Shown here piece by piece: positions 41,301 to 56,740 of a stretch of 64,000 nt of DNA. A model generated the notes under the pieces. It saw only the letters and a program-made list of their open reading frames with translations, searched no databases and was not told where the DNA came from. Made by a program: the position numbers and the translations under genes. Each line of letters starts with the position of its first letter. Within the stretch, counting starts at the first letter, position 1. This DNA comes from Kuschelorhynchus macadamiae (Eukaryota; Arthropoda; Insecta; Coleoptera; Curculionidae): assembly GCA_030620095.1 (NCBI GenBank), contig JAUTXW010000136.1, forward strand, positions 1,302,001 to 1,366,000, written 5' to 3'.

Positions 41301-42203
41301 CAAACTGACAGGCATACAGACAAACCGATGGAATTGATAAAACGTAATATTTGGTATTTAGGGACGCTAAAACGTGAAAATATGTAAGAGGGATGATTTG
41401 TTTAAGATTACAACTATTTTATTTAGCCGCCATTTTGAATTCGTTCCACAATTATACCAGTTTATATCTATGCTACAATTAATTATTGCACGAAATCGAA
41501 AATCAAACCGTTAAGTAGTTTTTTCAGGCAAAATTTTTAAATAATTTATTAGGTCGCCATTTTGTTTCGCCATCTTAGATTCGTAACAAAATTTCACCAG
41601 TTAATGTCTACACAGTACTTAATTTTTGTGCAAAAATTGAGTTAAATTGGATATGTAGTTCTTTAGTAATAATTTTTTTAACATTTCCTTAGGCCGCCAT
41701 TTTGTTTCGCCAAATTGGATTTTTACGATAATATTACCAGGTCATCCCCATATGACGCTTAATTTTCACCAAAATTTGGAGTCAATCGGGTAAACAGTTT
41801 TTTAGCTATGCTGCGTAGAGACAGACCGACAGACAAACAGAGCGACTGAATTGAGAAAACAGTTTTTCGGTATCTAGGGATCTTAAAGCGTAAAGATCTG
41901 AAAAAAATCTCTCAGGGTGATTTTTTCACGATTACAATACTTCCCTTTTACGAGTGAAGATTTTCTTTTCGAAGTGTATAAGATATAGATACGTCCGATT
42001 TACTTACTAGTCTGAACACCCGTTAATATAATAGCCATAAAATATAACGATATACAGGGTTTTTCAAATGTTGCATAAATTACTTTCAGAAAAATTATCT
42101 TAAGAACTCTAGTTCTCGCGCTTTATTAATTTTTCCGGGCGAAATCAGTGGTACCCTTACTGTATGTGCTACATAGGGTCATGCTTTGCAGTTTCTTATG
42201 CTG
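38358..42203. repeat. giant imperfect palindrome (foldback element), arms about 1.4 kb
   Basis: Left arm about 38358-39738, right arm about 40803-42203, reverse complements with scattered differences. Outer ends: ATAAGAAACTTCAAAGCATG at 38357 and its partner CATGCTTTGCAGTTTCTTAT ending at 42200. Inner ends: AAGGTGACTTATATTTTGG near 39694 and its partner near 40817. The arms contain the 'CGCCATTTTGTT' repeat units (38640-39420; 41100-41930). The loop is about 1.06 kb. No transposase frame lies in arms or loop; no target duplication was found. Confidence 0.85.
39739..40802. other. loop of the giant palindrome, cryptic simple repeats
   Basis: 40300-40560 is a run of scrambled 'AAGTATTTGAAGTACTT' variants, reading much the same on both strands. 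40565-40650 is GA-rich (GAGAGAGGGAGGTAGATAG). The remainder is AT-rich. The frame 40069-40290 has no recognisable content. Confidence 0.55.
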
Positions 42204-46008
<3,805 letters not shown>

Positions 46009-46430
46009 GAGTGGCAAAAAAACCTGACCGTCAAGCTTGGTTGTCAGGGGGACAACTTTTGAAATCATGGCCTAAACTTCACCATCATAAGCGTGAGCGT
46101 CATCTCCTAAAATGTTTCAAATAGGAAGGGGATCAAGTGATACGTCGATGGAAAGGGTTTTTGATTCCTCGTATACAAACGCTTCATTTTTGCAATTTGT
46201 TCAATTCATTTAGACGCTGCGAAGCCTTAAATATGCCACATTTGTCGAAAAATGCCAAAATTAAATCTATATTTCATAAAAACTTACCCCATCAACGAAG
46301 TAAATGTCGAAAATGTTACTTCTTCCAATGAGGTCGGCGAAGTTTGTGCTATGATTTGCACGTCAAAACTGTCAGGGGGACAAACAACCAAGCTTGGCGT
46401 GTGTCAGGTTTTTTCAACAAGATTTTTTCC
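46009..46430. repeat. MITE-like inverted repeat
   Basis: GTGGCAAAAAAACCTGACC and AAGCTTGGTTGTC (46012-46045) match, inverted, GACAAACAACCAAGCTTGG and GTCAGGTTTTTTCAAC (46378-46420). The TIR is about 40 bp and the element about 420 bp. No coding frame. Confidence 0.6.
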
Positions 46431-46970
46431 TTGCAGTTATGCCCTCTGGTACGTTTTCGACTGACCACCCTCTATATAAATAGATATTTCTCATAAGGCG
46501 TGTTCATTCGAAATCGCCAAAAAAAGCACTGTGTTGCGAATCATGTTACGTGGTTTTAAACAAATATCGTAGAAATGTTTTAAATAAATAGTTTTTTTAT
46601 TTTTATAGATTACATAGTAACAAATAATGAACTGAAAGTGACTGATTTAATGTTTTCTAGTATTTGTTTAACATATAGTATTTAATATTATATCTGGGCT
46701 CTAGGTTATTGAATAAAACAATAAATAAAAAAAAACATATTTTATTTAAAATACCTAGCTAAGATGCGACGATATAATGGCTAGTGCATCAGAAAGCTTC
46801 AGGTACTTTGGCAATTTTTATTATCGCTACTTTCCTCGCTTTAAGACATTTCTTAAATTAAATCTTAAAATCTTAAATTCAAAAGAAATATACTAAAACT
46901 TAATTAACGAGAAAAGAGAGAGAATTGACGTTTAGAAGGAAACATTTTTTAACAATATTAAAGCAAAACT
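46431..46970. other. no gene seen
   Basis: AT-rich; nothing recognisable on either strand. Confidence 0.4.
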
Positions 46971-48460
46971 TGCTGATCGCTGGCCAAAAATTTCCTTTAA
47001 TTCAATTTTTCGTCCGTCCAATTATCCGCATATTTACGAAAAACCGTGTTGCGATGAGTTTATAATAGCTTTGATAAATAAATCACATCTAGCACACAGT
47101 ATTCGAATATGATTGTAGCATGTTGAAAGTGGAACATCCAAATCATATTGTTAAACACCAACCGGATCAATATTTATTTTAATTCTAAGTAATTTATGAC
47201 TTATTATAATATTTACCTACATTACATTACATCTAGGTTTATAGAAGTGTAAATCAGGCATTTTAGGCTATAGCATTTGACGCAAATGCTTTTGATTTAT
47301 ATTTGTATTTGATAAGGGCAGGAATATAATCTTCAATCACAACTTTTCGACCTTTAGTACGAAGTTATAAACTGCATCTTTCAATAGCCCCAAAAAAAGG
47401 TATCCATGGACGTTAGATCTGGCCTGTTCGCGAGACAGCTGATTGTTTCATATCTCCCCATAAACACTTTTTAATTATTTCTCTTATGTCACAATATTAT
47501 GGGGTGGTGTCCCGTCTTGTTGCCAAATTATATTTTGCCGAGTTTTAAGTGGTAGTTCATCGATATAGTGCCCAATTTAATTTTTCAAAAGTTCCAGATA
47601 TCTTAATCTACTTAAGTTGCCACGGAAAAAACCGGGCCTAACACCTTATGCCCCAAAATGCCGCACCAAACTTGTTTTTATAAAAAACACATCTGCACCT
47701 GGGCTGTAACTCGATCTGGGCACATACGGGATGGACCAACAATGCGTTCAAGTCCAATAGCCCGGTTGTTGTGGAGACTAGAGAAAAAAAATTATACGAA
47801 AGCTGTAGGGATGGCTGAGAGCTATAACCTAAAATTATTTAATTTAAAAAATTAACACCCTGTATATTGTTTTATTTTCAGATTCCTCACTTTTTGGCCA
47901 TTCATCGAATATAGGATTTATGGGGTCTATACAGAGTCATTCAAGATTTAAGGACTCTTTTCGAAAATATCAGAGGTAATTTGACGCCCTGTATTTTTTT
48001 AATGCATTATTTTTCTTTAGTATTCCTTAATAAAGGTATACAGGGTAAATAAAAATCCTGCATACAAATTTTCTCTATTAATTTAAAAGGAACGCCCTAT
48101 ATAGTATTATATTTTCAGATTCCTCCCTTACTGGCCATTCACCCAATATAGGGCTCGTGCGGTCTATACAGAGTCGTTCAAGATTTATGGCCACTTTAGA
48201 AAAATATTATAGCTAAATTTGACATAAGAAACCATGTATTTTGACTAGTTGTGAGTCTAATATGAGATTTTTCAATAGCGTTATAATGAAAGTTATGTCT
48301 GTTGCCATTTCTATTTTTGTGGAATGTTGCTTCGTCAGTAAATAATATAAAAGAGTCAGCAGATCTTGGCTCTGTTTAAATTTGTTGTTGTACCCAGTGA
48401 CAAAAATCTAATGGGCCATGTTTTTACAAATGAAATTAAACTGTCAAAAATACAAATTTG
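46970..48460 (-). pseudogene. degenerate Tc1/mariner-superfamily transposase, interrupted
   Basis: Minus strand. Asp 1 block FILFTDEATFHKNRNGNRHN near 48345-48290, preceded by LDFCHWVQQQ. After an interruption by two repeat units (47845-48245), more of the same protein follows: RNLSRLRYLELL, YIDELPLKTRQNIIWQQDGT (Asp 2, near 47540) and SNVHGYLFLGLLKDAVYNF (Asp 3 region, near 47400, with deletion). Many stops; no element ends are assignable. Old copy. Confidence 0.65.
47845..48245. repeat. two tandem copies of a 150-bp TE-end module, third inverted copy at 49735-49870
   Basis: 47850-48000 and 48090-48245 share TTTTCAGATTCCTC, TGGCCATTCA and TATACAGAGTCGTTCAAGAT stretches in the same direction. 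49735-49870 carries the reverse complement (ATCTTGAGCGACTCTGTATA; GTGAATGGCCG). Together they bracket the plus-strand transposase remnant at 48554-49115, which suggests they are its terminal regions. Confidence 0.6.
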
Positions 48461-48553
48461 AATTGTCAAATAATGTTGGTGCTTGAGTTTTATTTTAAAA
48501 TCTAAGTACAGTTTCTACTGTAAGACGCAAAGATTAATTTTAATAGACAGGAA

Positions 48554-49115
48554 ATGATCGATATGATTTACGTGTTAGAAGCATGTGAAAAGAAATGTTT
48601 GTTAGCGACAAGAATATATCACGAAAAGTACCATGATAGAAGACAACCACACAGAAGCTCTTTTGAAAGGCTTATGCAATGGTTTGATGAGAAGGGAAAT
48701 ATAGAATACACGAAAACTAATCGAGCCAAACCTGTTTTAAATGAGGAGAACGAGTTAGCATTAAACTTAAAATTTATAGAAGACCCACATATTGGCTCAA
48801 GAAGAATTCCCAGAACTTTGTCATCAGTCCGAATTTTTTTGAAGAAAGCCTTACTGCACACTGATATCTCCAGTTTTTGAGGGAATAGTTTAAAACACTA
48901 TTATACCAAATCCCTATTAACGTCCGTGATTATATATGGTTTATGCATGACAGTGCTTAATTTCACCATACGGCTGACATTTATTCATTTCCTAATGAAC
49001 AATTTCCAGAACGCTGGATAGGAAAAGGAGATCCGATTGCCAAAAATGAACTTTTTCTTTGGGGTTTAGTCTCAATCAAACACCTCCCACTACGAAAGAA
49101 AATACGAAGGAAAGA
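48554..49115 (+). pseudogene. DUF4817-type transposase remnant, central part deleted
   Basis: The 108-codon frame from ATG 48554 starts MIDMIYVLEACEKKCLLATR and continues IYHEKYHDRRQPHRSSFERL and NIEYTKTNRAKPVLNEENEL: a DUF4817-type N-terminus without intron, followed by HTH-like IGSRRIPRTLSS. The catalytic Asp 1 region is missing. Fragments resume with DYIWFMHDSA (Asp 2, 48925-48955), PNEQFPERWIGKGDP and NELFLWGLVS (Asp 3 region changed). Clearly dead. Confidence 0.7.
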
Positions 49116-49329
49116 AGCCGAAGTGTATTTAATAATATTAATTTTAATACATTAAAAAATGTTAGCGTATATTTTGAAAATTGTTTAAATATTTGTGTGG
49201 TCATTTCAATCGCTCAATTAAGTAGTTTTTGCTGGTTTATACATTTGTTACTTAGTATTGTTTTTGACTGTCATTATTTCTTTATTTTTATATTTTAATT
49301 GCTCTAGGGTATACAACTTAACAACTAGT

Positions 49330-49540
49330 TTAAACTAGTTTAAAACAGGTTTGAGTCGATCAGTTTTCGTGTATTCTACATTCCCCGTCTCATCAAACCG
49401 TTGCATAATCTTTCAAAAGCTCTTCTCGTTTCTATCAGGATACTTTTCGTGATATATTCTTATCGCTAACCAACAATTCCTTTCACTTGCTTCACACATA
49501 AATCATATCGATCATTTCGAAATAACCACCACTTTTTATT
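49330..49540 (-). pseudogene. second, inverted copy of the DUF4817-type N-terminus
   Basis: The minus strand from about 49530 reads MIDMIYV, then, with frame changes, EYITKSILIETRRAFERLC. This is homologous to 48554-48750 on the other strand. The two inverted copies face each other about 600 bp apart and would make a hairpin RNA. Confidence 0.6.
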
Positions 49541-49870
49541 ACTAGATCATTGTAATACTATCAATTGTATTTCTGAAATTTTTGGATTAAATCTTTTTTT
49601 ATTAGTGATCATTTTTATTTTTTGAAGTTTTAAACTTTTTCGACCAATCCCTGCTGGTATGAATAAATTAAAAAAAAAAGTTGTTGAAAGAAGAAAACTT
49701 TGTAATATTTTGCCGTAATAAATTGAGATGTCCACCTCTAATATTTTCGAAAAGTGTCCATAAATCTTGAGCGACTCTGTATAGCCCCAACAAACCCTAT
49801 ATTGAGTGAATGGCCGAAATGGGAGGGATTTGAAAATATAATAATATACAGGCCGTTCTATTTAAATGAA

Positions 49871-51434
49871 TCGAGAAAATTTGCATCCAGGATTTTTATT
49901 TACCTTGTATATCGTTACTCAAGAATCATCCTGCTACGGCTACCCTGTATAGTTGAAAAACTAACTTTTTATATATAAAAAATAAAATATAAATGTGTAT
50001 CACTGCTTCTGAAATATATATTTTTTTATTTTCAGGTGGCTCGTTTATCCATGTAGTACCACCCTCTATAATTAAAAAAAATATATACAAAGAATAAAAT
50101 AAGTTTTACGCCATTTACCGTTTCCTGAAAACTTTTTTTCGTATCCGAGGGGCTGCATTCGTTTAGGGCTACCCTGTATACTGAACAAAAATTATTTTGT
50201 TTACGAAAAAATAAAATAAATTTAGCGTATTTCAATGTTTTTCGAAATATTATATTTTTTTTTTAATATATTATCGAACAAAACATCAAGTATCTATGCC
50301 AATGATTTCAATTTTTTTTAAATGTCAGAACATTTTTCCCAACTATTTCTGTTTTCAATTTGACTGCTATGGCCTTCCGGGTTCTCAAAATATGATTCTT
50401 TTACGTTTTTCTACCCCTTAAAAAATCGAAAGTCTATGTCCATGGTACCCAAAATCTAATCCCGCTAGATACTGACCTAGTCTATTTTTAGTGCAAATTT
50501 AAACAGTTGTAGTTGAATTTTGGTATAGAGATATAAAATTAAAAAAGCATTTTCCTCTACCAACGTTCAAAATAAAAACATTTTTTAAAAAGGTCAAATT
50601 TAGCAGCTAAGATAACTCATGTGAGTAACTTTTTTATTGTCATTTTGCATTATTTTTCACGCAAACTTTCTATCAATTCAATTTTTAGTTTGGTCAAATT
50701 TTAAAAATACCGAGAAAAATCCCTTATAATGAAGACTTTACTGGTCGCACTCTATATTGAGAAGGATGAGAGTACTCTCCCCAACTGAAAGCTTATCCCG
50801 TTTTTCAGAAAGTATGATGACTGGGAAGAACTGTGAAATATTTAAAGTTTGGCGATCAAAACAAAAAACAACATACATCGCTGTCTGGACGAGAATTCAC
50901 GAGTTGCCCTATATAAGCACAACTCTAAAGCTTTTTTTACCTAATATGTTTTTTATGGTTTTCTATTGTGTGTAAGAATTGTGTTAATTATTGCCTATAA
51001 TATTTTAACTCCATTAGGTTTTTTTATTTTAAGTTTTAAGAAAACATTTTTTAAGGATTGTCTTGTAGTTTAATTTAAAGCTTAGAATTTTTTATGTACG
51101 TCTGGTACATATGTCGGTCCGAATGGAGACTGTCTCCATTCGAACGCGTAACAGGAAGGTTTGAAAATGCCAAATGCCGTTCTTTTCAGAGCAAGGAGAG
51201 TGAACAGAGTTTTATACCTGGAATGAAAATATATCGCATTTGTCTATACGTAGAAAATTGAGAATCAAAACATCAAAAGCGACACTACATAAGAATGTGT
51301 TTTGATTTAATTTTATTAGGTGTGGTTATGGCAACGTAAAAAAAAATATACAATTAATGATATTCTTATGAGTATTACGTTGATCCGCTGATTATAGACA
51401 CAAAATAGATATTTGTTACTATTTCACTAAAGTA
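49871..51434. other. no gene; TE-end-like fragments and an 11-bp palindrome
   Basis: Stretches such as GGGCTACCCTGTATACTGAA (50167) and CGGCTACCCTGTATAG (49937) look like eroded CAGGGT-type ends. CGAATGGAGAC/GTCTCCATTCG around 51131 is a perfect 11-bp inverted repeat with a 1-nt centre. No supported coding. Confidence 0.45.
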
Positions 51435-52101
51435 CAGGGTGTCCCATGCTGGGTTCTTTTGCCGGGTATCTCCTTTATTTTTATAGATAGAAAGTTGAGC
51501 TTTTCGCGATAGTGTGCTACTTTTTCGTAAAACTAAAGATCCCGTTAACAAAATTTTCATATTCCTTTTAGGTTTTAAGATACAGGGCTAAATTGAAAAT
51601 GTTGCATTTTCAGGCACCCCTCGTATCTCAACTATCAGATATCTTATGGAAAATGTGAAAACTGTTTCTTATTTAACTTTTCCCATAGAACTCAATTCCG
51701 CTTTAGGAATATACAGGATCAGGTCAAAAATTTATCGGACCCTACTTTATTTTTTTACATGGAACACCCTGTATATTTATCAACTATAAAATTTTTTGAC
51801 TTTTCAAAAATATATAATAGTATGCACTTTTTTTTCAGAAACACGGAAATAAATGACAATTTTCTGAAACTATGGCTATTGTTTATGACAACAAACAAAC
51901 ATAAATGTCAAATATCTCATCGGTTTTTGCATCGACTTTTGGTTTATAAAGGAGTTTATAAAAAGTTTTCTTTTGGTATCTTTATATAATTGACATTTAT
52001 CAATTTCTTCGAATAATGGCAACGTATGAAAATTATGATATGATATGATTTATACAGAGTAATGAAAATTCTGAAGAAGCCTCGGTATTATATTTTCAAA
52101 G

Positions 52102-52161
52102 GTAAGTAAGCTGTTATGGCTATGAAAATCTGTATTATCATTATAAGTTTTTGCTTGTTAG
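52102..52161 (+). other. 60-bp intron of the outer transposase
   Basis: Donor CAAAG|GTAAGT, acceptor GCTTGTTAG|ATATCC. Splicing keeps the frame (AG + A = Arg, then Tyr-Pro). Same position and phase as the intron at 54457-54394 on the minus strand. Confidence 0.75.
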
Positions 52162-53423
52162 ATATCCATAAAGAAAGCAACCATTTTTTGAGATATTCGC
52201 TCGTTTAAAAGCAAATTTGTTTCAGCACGGATCATTTCTTCACCCGCGTCCTAAAACCTACAACAAAAAGAACAGGGAAAGAAAAGAGATAGATGTTTTA
52301 GGATATATAGAAGCAACACTTTCGTCCTCATGTAGAAAAATTGAGAAGGAAATTGGTGTGCCAAAAACTGACGGTCAGAGAATCTTGAAGAAATATAAGT
52401 ATCATCCATACAAATTTAATATAGTGCAACATTTGCATCCTGGCGATGCCGAGCGCCAGGCACTGTTTTGCCAGCGGTATTTGCGACAATCGATTCTAAC
52501 GATTTTTGGAAGACTTGTTATCTAGTCAGACGAATGCTTTTATTTCAAGTGCGGGGTTTTTTAATCGTCACAATAACAGGAACTGGCATAGTGAAAATCA
52601 GAATTTAATGTTTGAAAGGGCACAACAAGCGCGCTTTAGAGTTGGGGTGTCATGTTTTATTTTGGGCAGACATATAGTTTATAGGATTTTTGAAGGAGGT
52701 CTTACAGCACGTAGATACCTAGAAATCCTTGAGGAAGTTATTCTAGTACTGCTCGAAAATATTCCGTTAGGCCAATAAAATGCTGTTTAACAGTCACAAC
52801 TCTAGGCTCTTAAGGGAATTTCTTGATAATAACTTTCCTCAAAGATGGATAGGTACCAGCGGACCAGTTAGATGGCCTCCATGATCTCCAGATCTCTCAA
52901 TTTTAGATTTTTTTATGGGGCTATATATCAAATGAAGTACAGGGTGTCCAATTTTGGTTGTAAATGCAAGGTGTCTCCGTTATTTGCAAATATTTAGGGT
53001 TGAGGTTTTCGCGACACCGTGCCACTTTTTTGTCAAACTCAAGCTGCCGTAATCAAATCTTCCATAGCCCGCCTCGTTTCGGAGATACAGGGCCATATTG
53101 AAAAAATTGCATTTTGGGACACCCCTTGTATCTCGGTTATCTTTTAATGTATCGAAAAGGTAAAAACTGGCTCTTATAGAGTTTTTTTACGTAGAATCCA
53201 GTGCCGTTGACAGATTTTTACTCGGGGCCGTCGTTTTTGATACATGACCCAAAGGTACGTTTTTTTTTAAATGGGACACCCTGTATATTTTTACGTAGTC
53301 CTATTCGTCTTATTATGAGCTTTTTAAAAATATATAGTTATCTATACTTATTTTAAAAATAAGGCTACAGTTTAAGTTTTTAAGAATATATTAAGTATAT
53401 CTATTTTTCGTAATTAGCCATAT

Positions 53424-54535
53424 TCAAAAGAACTGCTCAAACTGATTTCCATTATCTCTTAGACATTTCTCACACACTCTTGCAATTTTACCCAGTGCAT
53501 TTGAAATGACTACATTGCGTGCTTGTATTTGCAAAAATGCCTGCTCAGTGGTGTTACGCAGGTCTTGAACTGTGTTATGTCGGGTATGAAAAAATTAAAT
53601 TTTTTAGGTGACCCCATAAAAAGAAGTCCAATATGGACAGGTCAGGCGACCTAGGAGGCCATCAGACAGGTCCGTGCGTTCCAATCCAGCGTTCGGGGAA
53701 GTTCTCTTCTAAATACCGCCTCACAATTTGGGAGCTATGTGCTGGAGCTCCGTCTTGTTGGAAATATATTTGATTCACATGTGCTAAAGGGACATCTTCT
53801 ATGATTTCTGGCAATATATTTCGCAATATTTCAAGGTAGCAATTAGCAGTGAGACCTCCTTTAAAAATATGAAATTTTATTTTGGTTCCTAGTACGAAAC
53901 AAGCGACATTAAAGCCAAATCTTCCTTGTTGCTCGCGTGGAAATATCAAATGTTGATTTTCAGGTGACCAGTGTCTCGTATTGTGCCTATTAAATATTCC
54001 AGCACTACTTATATACGATTCGTCGGACCATATAACCGCCCTTCCAAAATTTTCGTTAGTATTAATTTTTTGTAAATACCACTGGCAAAAATCAATACGT
54101 CGTTCTGCATCTCCAGGATGTAGATTTTGCACAACTTTACTTTATAAGGTTTATACTTATGTTTCATTAAAATCGTTTGAACCCGAGACTTGATTACACC
54201 CACTTCATTCTCTATTTTTCTACAGGACGTTACAGGCGTTACATTTACACTTGCTAAGACGTTAATTTCATCAACCTCACGATTCTCTTTGTTATATTTC
54301 TTTGATCTAGGCTTTTTGAAAGGGCCAAAATTTATTAAATTCGATTTCAGCCTATAGAATATTAATTTATTTGGCTGCCTCCTTTCCGGATATCTATATA
54401 ATAAAAGTTTAAGTTTTAAAAAAGATTGCAATAATAATTATGAAAATAAAACATTACCTAATGAAATAAAGCTCAGAAGCAGCGTTTATATTTTCATGAC
54501 TCTCTATGAAACAGGTCAGCATATCATATTGCTCA
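53424..54535 (-). pseudogene. two-exon DUF4817-type transposase of the inner element, few inactivating changes
   Basis: Exon 1 ends at 54458 (FEQYDMLTCFIESHENINAA, then SELYFI and AG); its start is upstream of 54535 and uncertain. The 64-bp intron (54457-54394) has GTAATG...TATATAG. Exon 2 begins YPERRQPNKLIFYR. HTH: IENEVGVIKSRVQTILMKHK. After a shift near 54125-54140 an intact frame covers HPGDAERRIDFCQWYL, VIWSDESYISSAGIFNRHN (Asp 1), YFQQDGAPAHSSQIV (Asp 2), then a TGA at about 53661 inside GPV-WPPRSPDLSILDFFLWG (Asp 3, 36 residues after Asp 2). A second shift near 53590 precedes NGNQFEQFF and the stop at 53424-53426. Confidence 0.85.
54394..54457 (-). other. 64-bp intron of the inner transposase
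   Basis: Minus strand: CATTAG|GTAATGT donor, TTATATAG|ATATCCGG acceptor, phase 2, so AG + A encodes Arg before Tyr-Pro-Glu-Arg. Identical position to the intron at 52102-52161. Confidence 0.75.
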
Positions 54536-55893
54536 AAGTTTTCAAATAATTGATTTGCAGCCGTTTGTTAAAAAGTAATAATCAGAGCGACTAATTTAAC
54601 ACGTCTATTAGTATTAACCTCAAAACTTCATTTACTTTATGACAAAGCAGTGACAAAGCCATTTTTGACAATCAGTCCATGGCTTACTATGAAAAATATA
54701 GATAGATATTATTACAAACCTAAATTGCAGCCTTATTTTTTAAAATAAGTAAAGATAACCATATATTTTTGAAATGCTCATAATAAGACGAATAGGACTC
54801 CGTAAAAATATACAGGGTGTCCCATTTAAAAAAAAACGTGACTTTGGGTCATGTATCAAAAACGACGGCCCAGAGTAAAAATCTGTCTACGCCACTGGAT
54901 TCTACGTAAAAAACTCTATAAGAGCCAGTTTTTACCTTTTCGATACGTCCCAAAATGCAACTTTTTCAATTTGGCCCTGTATCTCCGAAACGAGGCGGGC
55001 TATGGAAAATCTGATTACGGCAGCTTGAGTTTGACAAAAAAGTGGCACGATCGCGAAAACCTCAACCCTAAATATTTGCAAATAACGGAGATACCTTGCA
55101 TTTACAACAAAATTGGACACCCTGTACATAAAACACGATAGGACGGTATAGCAGAACTTCGAGAGACAATTCATTTAGCCTTTCGAAATCTGCGAATGAG
55201 ATCAATGGTTCTTTTTAACGCTATTCAAAGAATTACAAAAATCTGCCAATTTTACATTAGAGAAAATGGACGTCAATTTAAATATCACCTTTAAAAATTT
55301 GTTTTTTCTTTTTTTTAATAATGTTTTTTTTTTGTGTTTGTTATATTGTTACTTTATGTTACAAAACTGTTGTTACAAACTTACTGTTTTTAAAAAACTC
55401 TATAGGTATTTTTATGTAAGAAGATACCTATATGCAAAGTATCCAATTCTTCGTTAGCAATACGTAACTTTCAATTGTTTACTCATGGGCTACAATTAAA
55501 TTATGCATTTAATTTCAGAAAATTGTCATTTATTTGCGTCTTTCTGAGAAAAAGTGCATACTATTATATATTTTTGAAAATGTAAAAAGAAGATAAATTT
55601 TATAGTTTATAAATATACAGGGTGTTCCATCTAAAAAAATAAAGTAGGATCCGATAACTTTTTGACCTGACCCTGCATACTACTTCCGAAGGCGGAGTTG
55701 GACATTTTCGGTAAGTTATCTGATAGTTGAGATACGAGAGGTGCCTGAAAATTCAACATTTTCAATTCAGCCCTGTATCTTAAAAACTAAAAGGGCTATG
55801 ATAATTCTGTTAACACTGTCGCGAAAACCGCTAAAATTCTATCTATAAAAATAACGAAGATACCCCACAAAAGTACCCAAAAAGGGACACCCA

Positions 55894-56740
55894 AAACCAA
55901 AATTCCTTGACGACGAGCTGTTTTCTACTGGCAAAACAACACACGTTGACAAAATCAACAACTCGAGAAAAAAATTTGCAGGGAAAATTTTTCTTTTGTA
56001 AAAAACCGAAAAAATTATTTTTGTTTCAATATGCGCGATTTTAGTGTTATGTTGGGTTTTCGTAAGAGATAGTAAAAAACTGAGGAATGCTTCAAGTTTA
56101 AATCTAAAAATTCTTTAAAAAATAATAAAAAATTTTAAGAATTGACAATTACTTTTCATAAATCATTTTTTTTTCTTCTAGTTTTTAGATTTTAGATAAT
56201 TAAAAATTAATCTGTAATTCCAGAATTAAATATCAAGCTTTTAATGTTAATCTTATATCGCCTGTTAACAAATTAGGAATAGTTTTTCTAATTTTTATAT
56301 CACGAGAGAAACGAGAGAGACCCTCTCTCGTCTCGTCTTGGAGCATTCTCGGCGAGACCAGAGGACACTTTTCTCTCGTGTCACAAGACGCCTTTTCTTG
56401 TCTCGCGACATCACTACTTAACAAACCTCAAGGACCTTTCTTTACGACCTATTATATATCTATTATAATCAAAGCACAGATCTTAGGGTTGAATTAGATA
56501 AAAGATAGTATGTAAAACGACAAATTTGAAAATTAACTTAAAAAATAAAGAAGCTGACAAACTTAACGGACTTCAAGGAATTTTCTTTGCGATCTAATGC
56601 TCATTCTTCTTTGGCTTATCTTCAACCAATATTTTCAAGTCATATTAAAATAAGATTTAAATCATCAATCGTTTAGAGAAAGTTGATTTAAGACTTAAAT
56701 CTTTTTTAATTTTTCGAATTATTTGTGTCCAAAGACTGAC
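55894..56740. other. no gene; GAGAC-rich repeat scrap at 56290-56415
   Basis: 56290-56415 is rich in GTCTCG/CGAGAC words in both directions (GAGAGACCCTCTCTCGTCTC; TTGTCTCGCGACATCACT), resembling terminal regions of some hAT elements. No ends can be defined. The rest is AT-rich without frames. Confidence 0.4.

Larger units (their letters stand above)
52940..55124 (-). mobile_element. Tc1/mariner-superfamily element (inner) with TA duplication
   Basis: Ends CAGGGTGTCCAATTTTGG (52940) and its reverse complement finishing at 55124, with TA on both sides (52938-52939, 55125-55126). The TIRs are about 52940-53400 and 54665-55124. Each again contains an inward-facing terminal motif (53274-53284; 54812). 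The minus-strand transposase is nearly full length. It lies within the transposase gene of the outer element, so it is the younger of the two. Confidence 0.93.
52016..55293 (+). pseudogene. two-exon DUF4817-type transposase, split by a nested transposon
   Basis: Exon 1 (52016-52101): ATG, then MATYENYDMI, a TGA, and SNENSEEASVLYFQ. The intron is 52102-52161 (GTAAGT...TTAG, 60 bp, phase 2). Exon 2 opens YP-RKQP and continues with TYNKKNRERKEIDVLGYIEA and PKTDGQRILKKYKYHPYKF. The Asp 1 region near 52530 is frameshifted (SDE...FYFKCG). SCFILGRHIVYRIFEGGLTA follows, the DGAPAH region (near 52790) is mostly lost, and SPDLSILDFF is followed by a frame change. The gene is then cut at 52938 by the inserted element and resumes at 55127 (AELRETIHLAFRNLRMRSMV) to a stop at 55291-55293. 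Confidence 0.82.
51435..55893 (+). mobile_element. Tc1/mariner-superfamily element (outer), split by a related element
   Basis: The left end CAGGGTGTCCCATGCTGGG (51435) follows TA (51433-51434). The right end is decayed but ends GGGACACCC near 55893. The TIRs, about 51435-51860 and 55500-55893, are inverted, and each contains an inward-facing second copy of the terminal motif next to TATA (51761-51773; 55618). The plus-strand transposase has two exons and is interrupted by the element at 52940-55124. Removing that element and one TA reconnects the gene. Confidence 0.85.
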
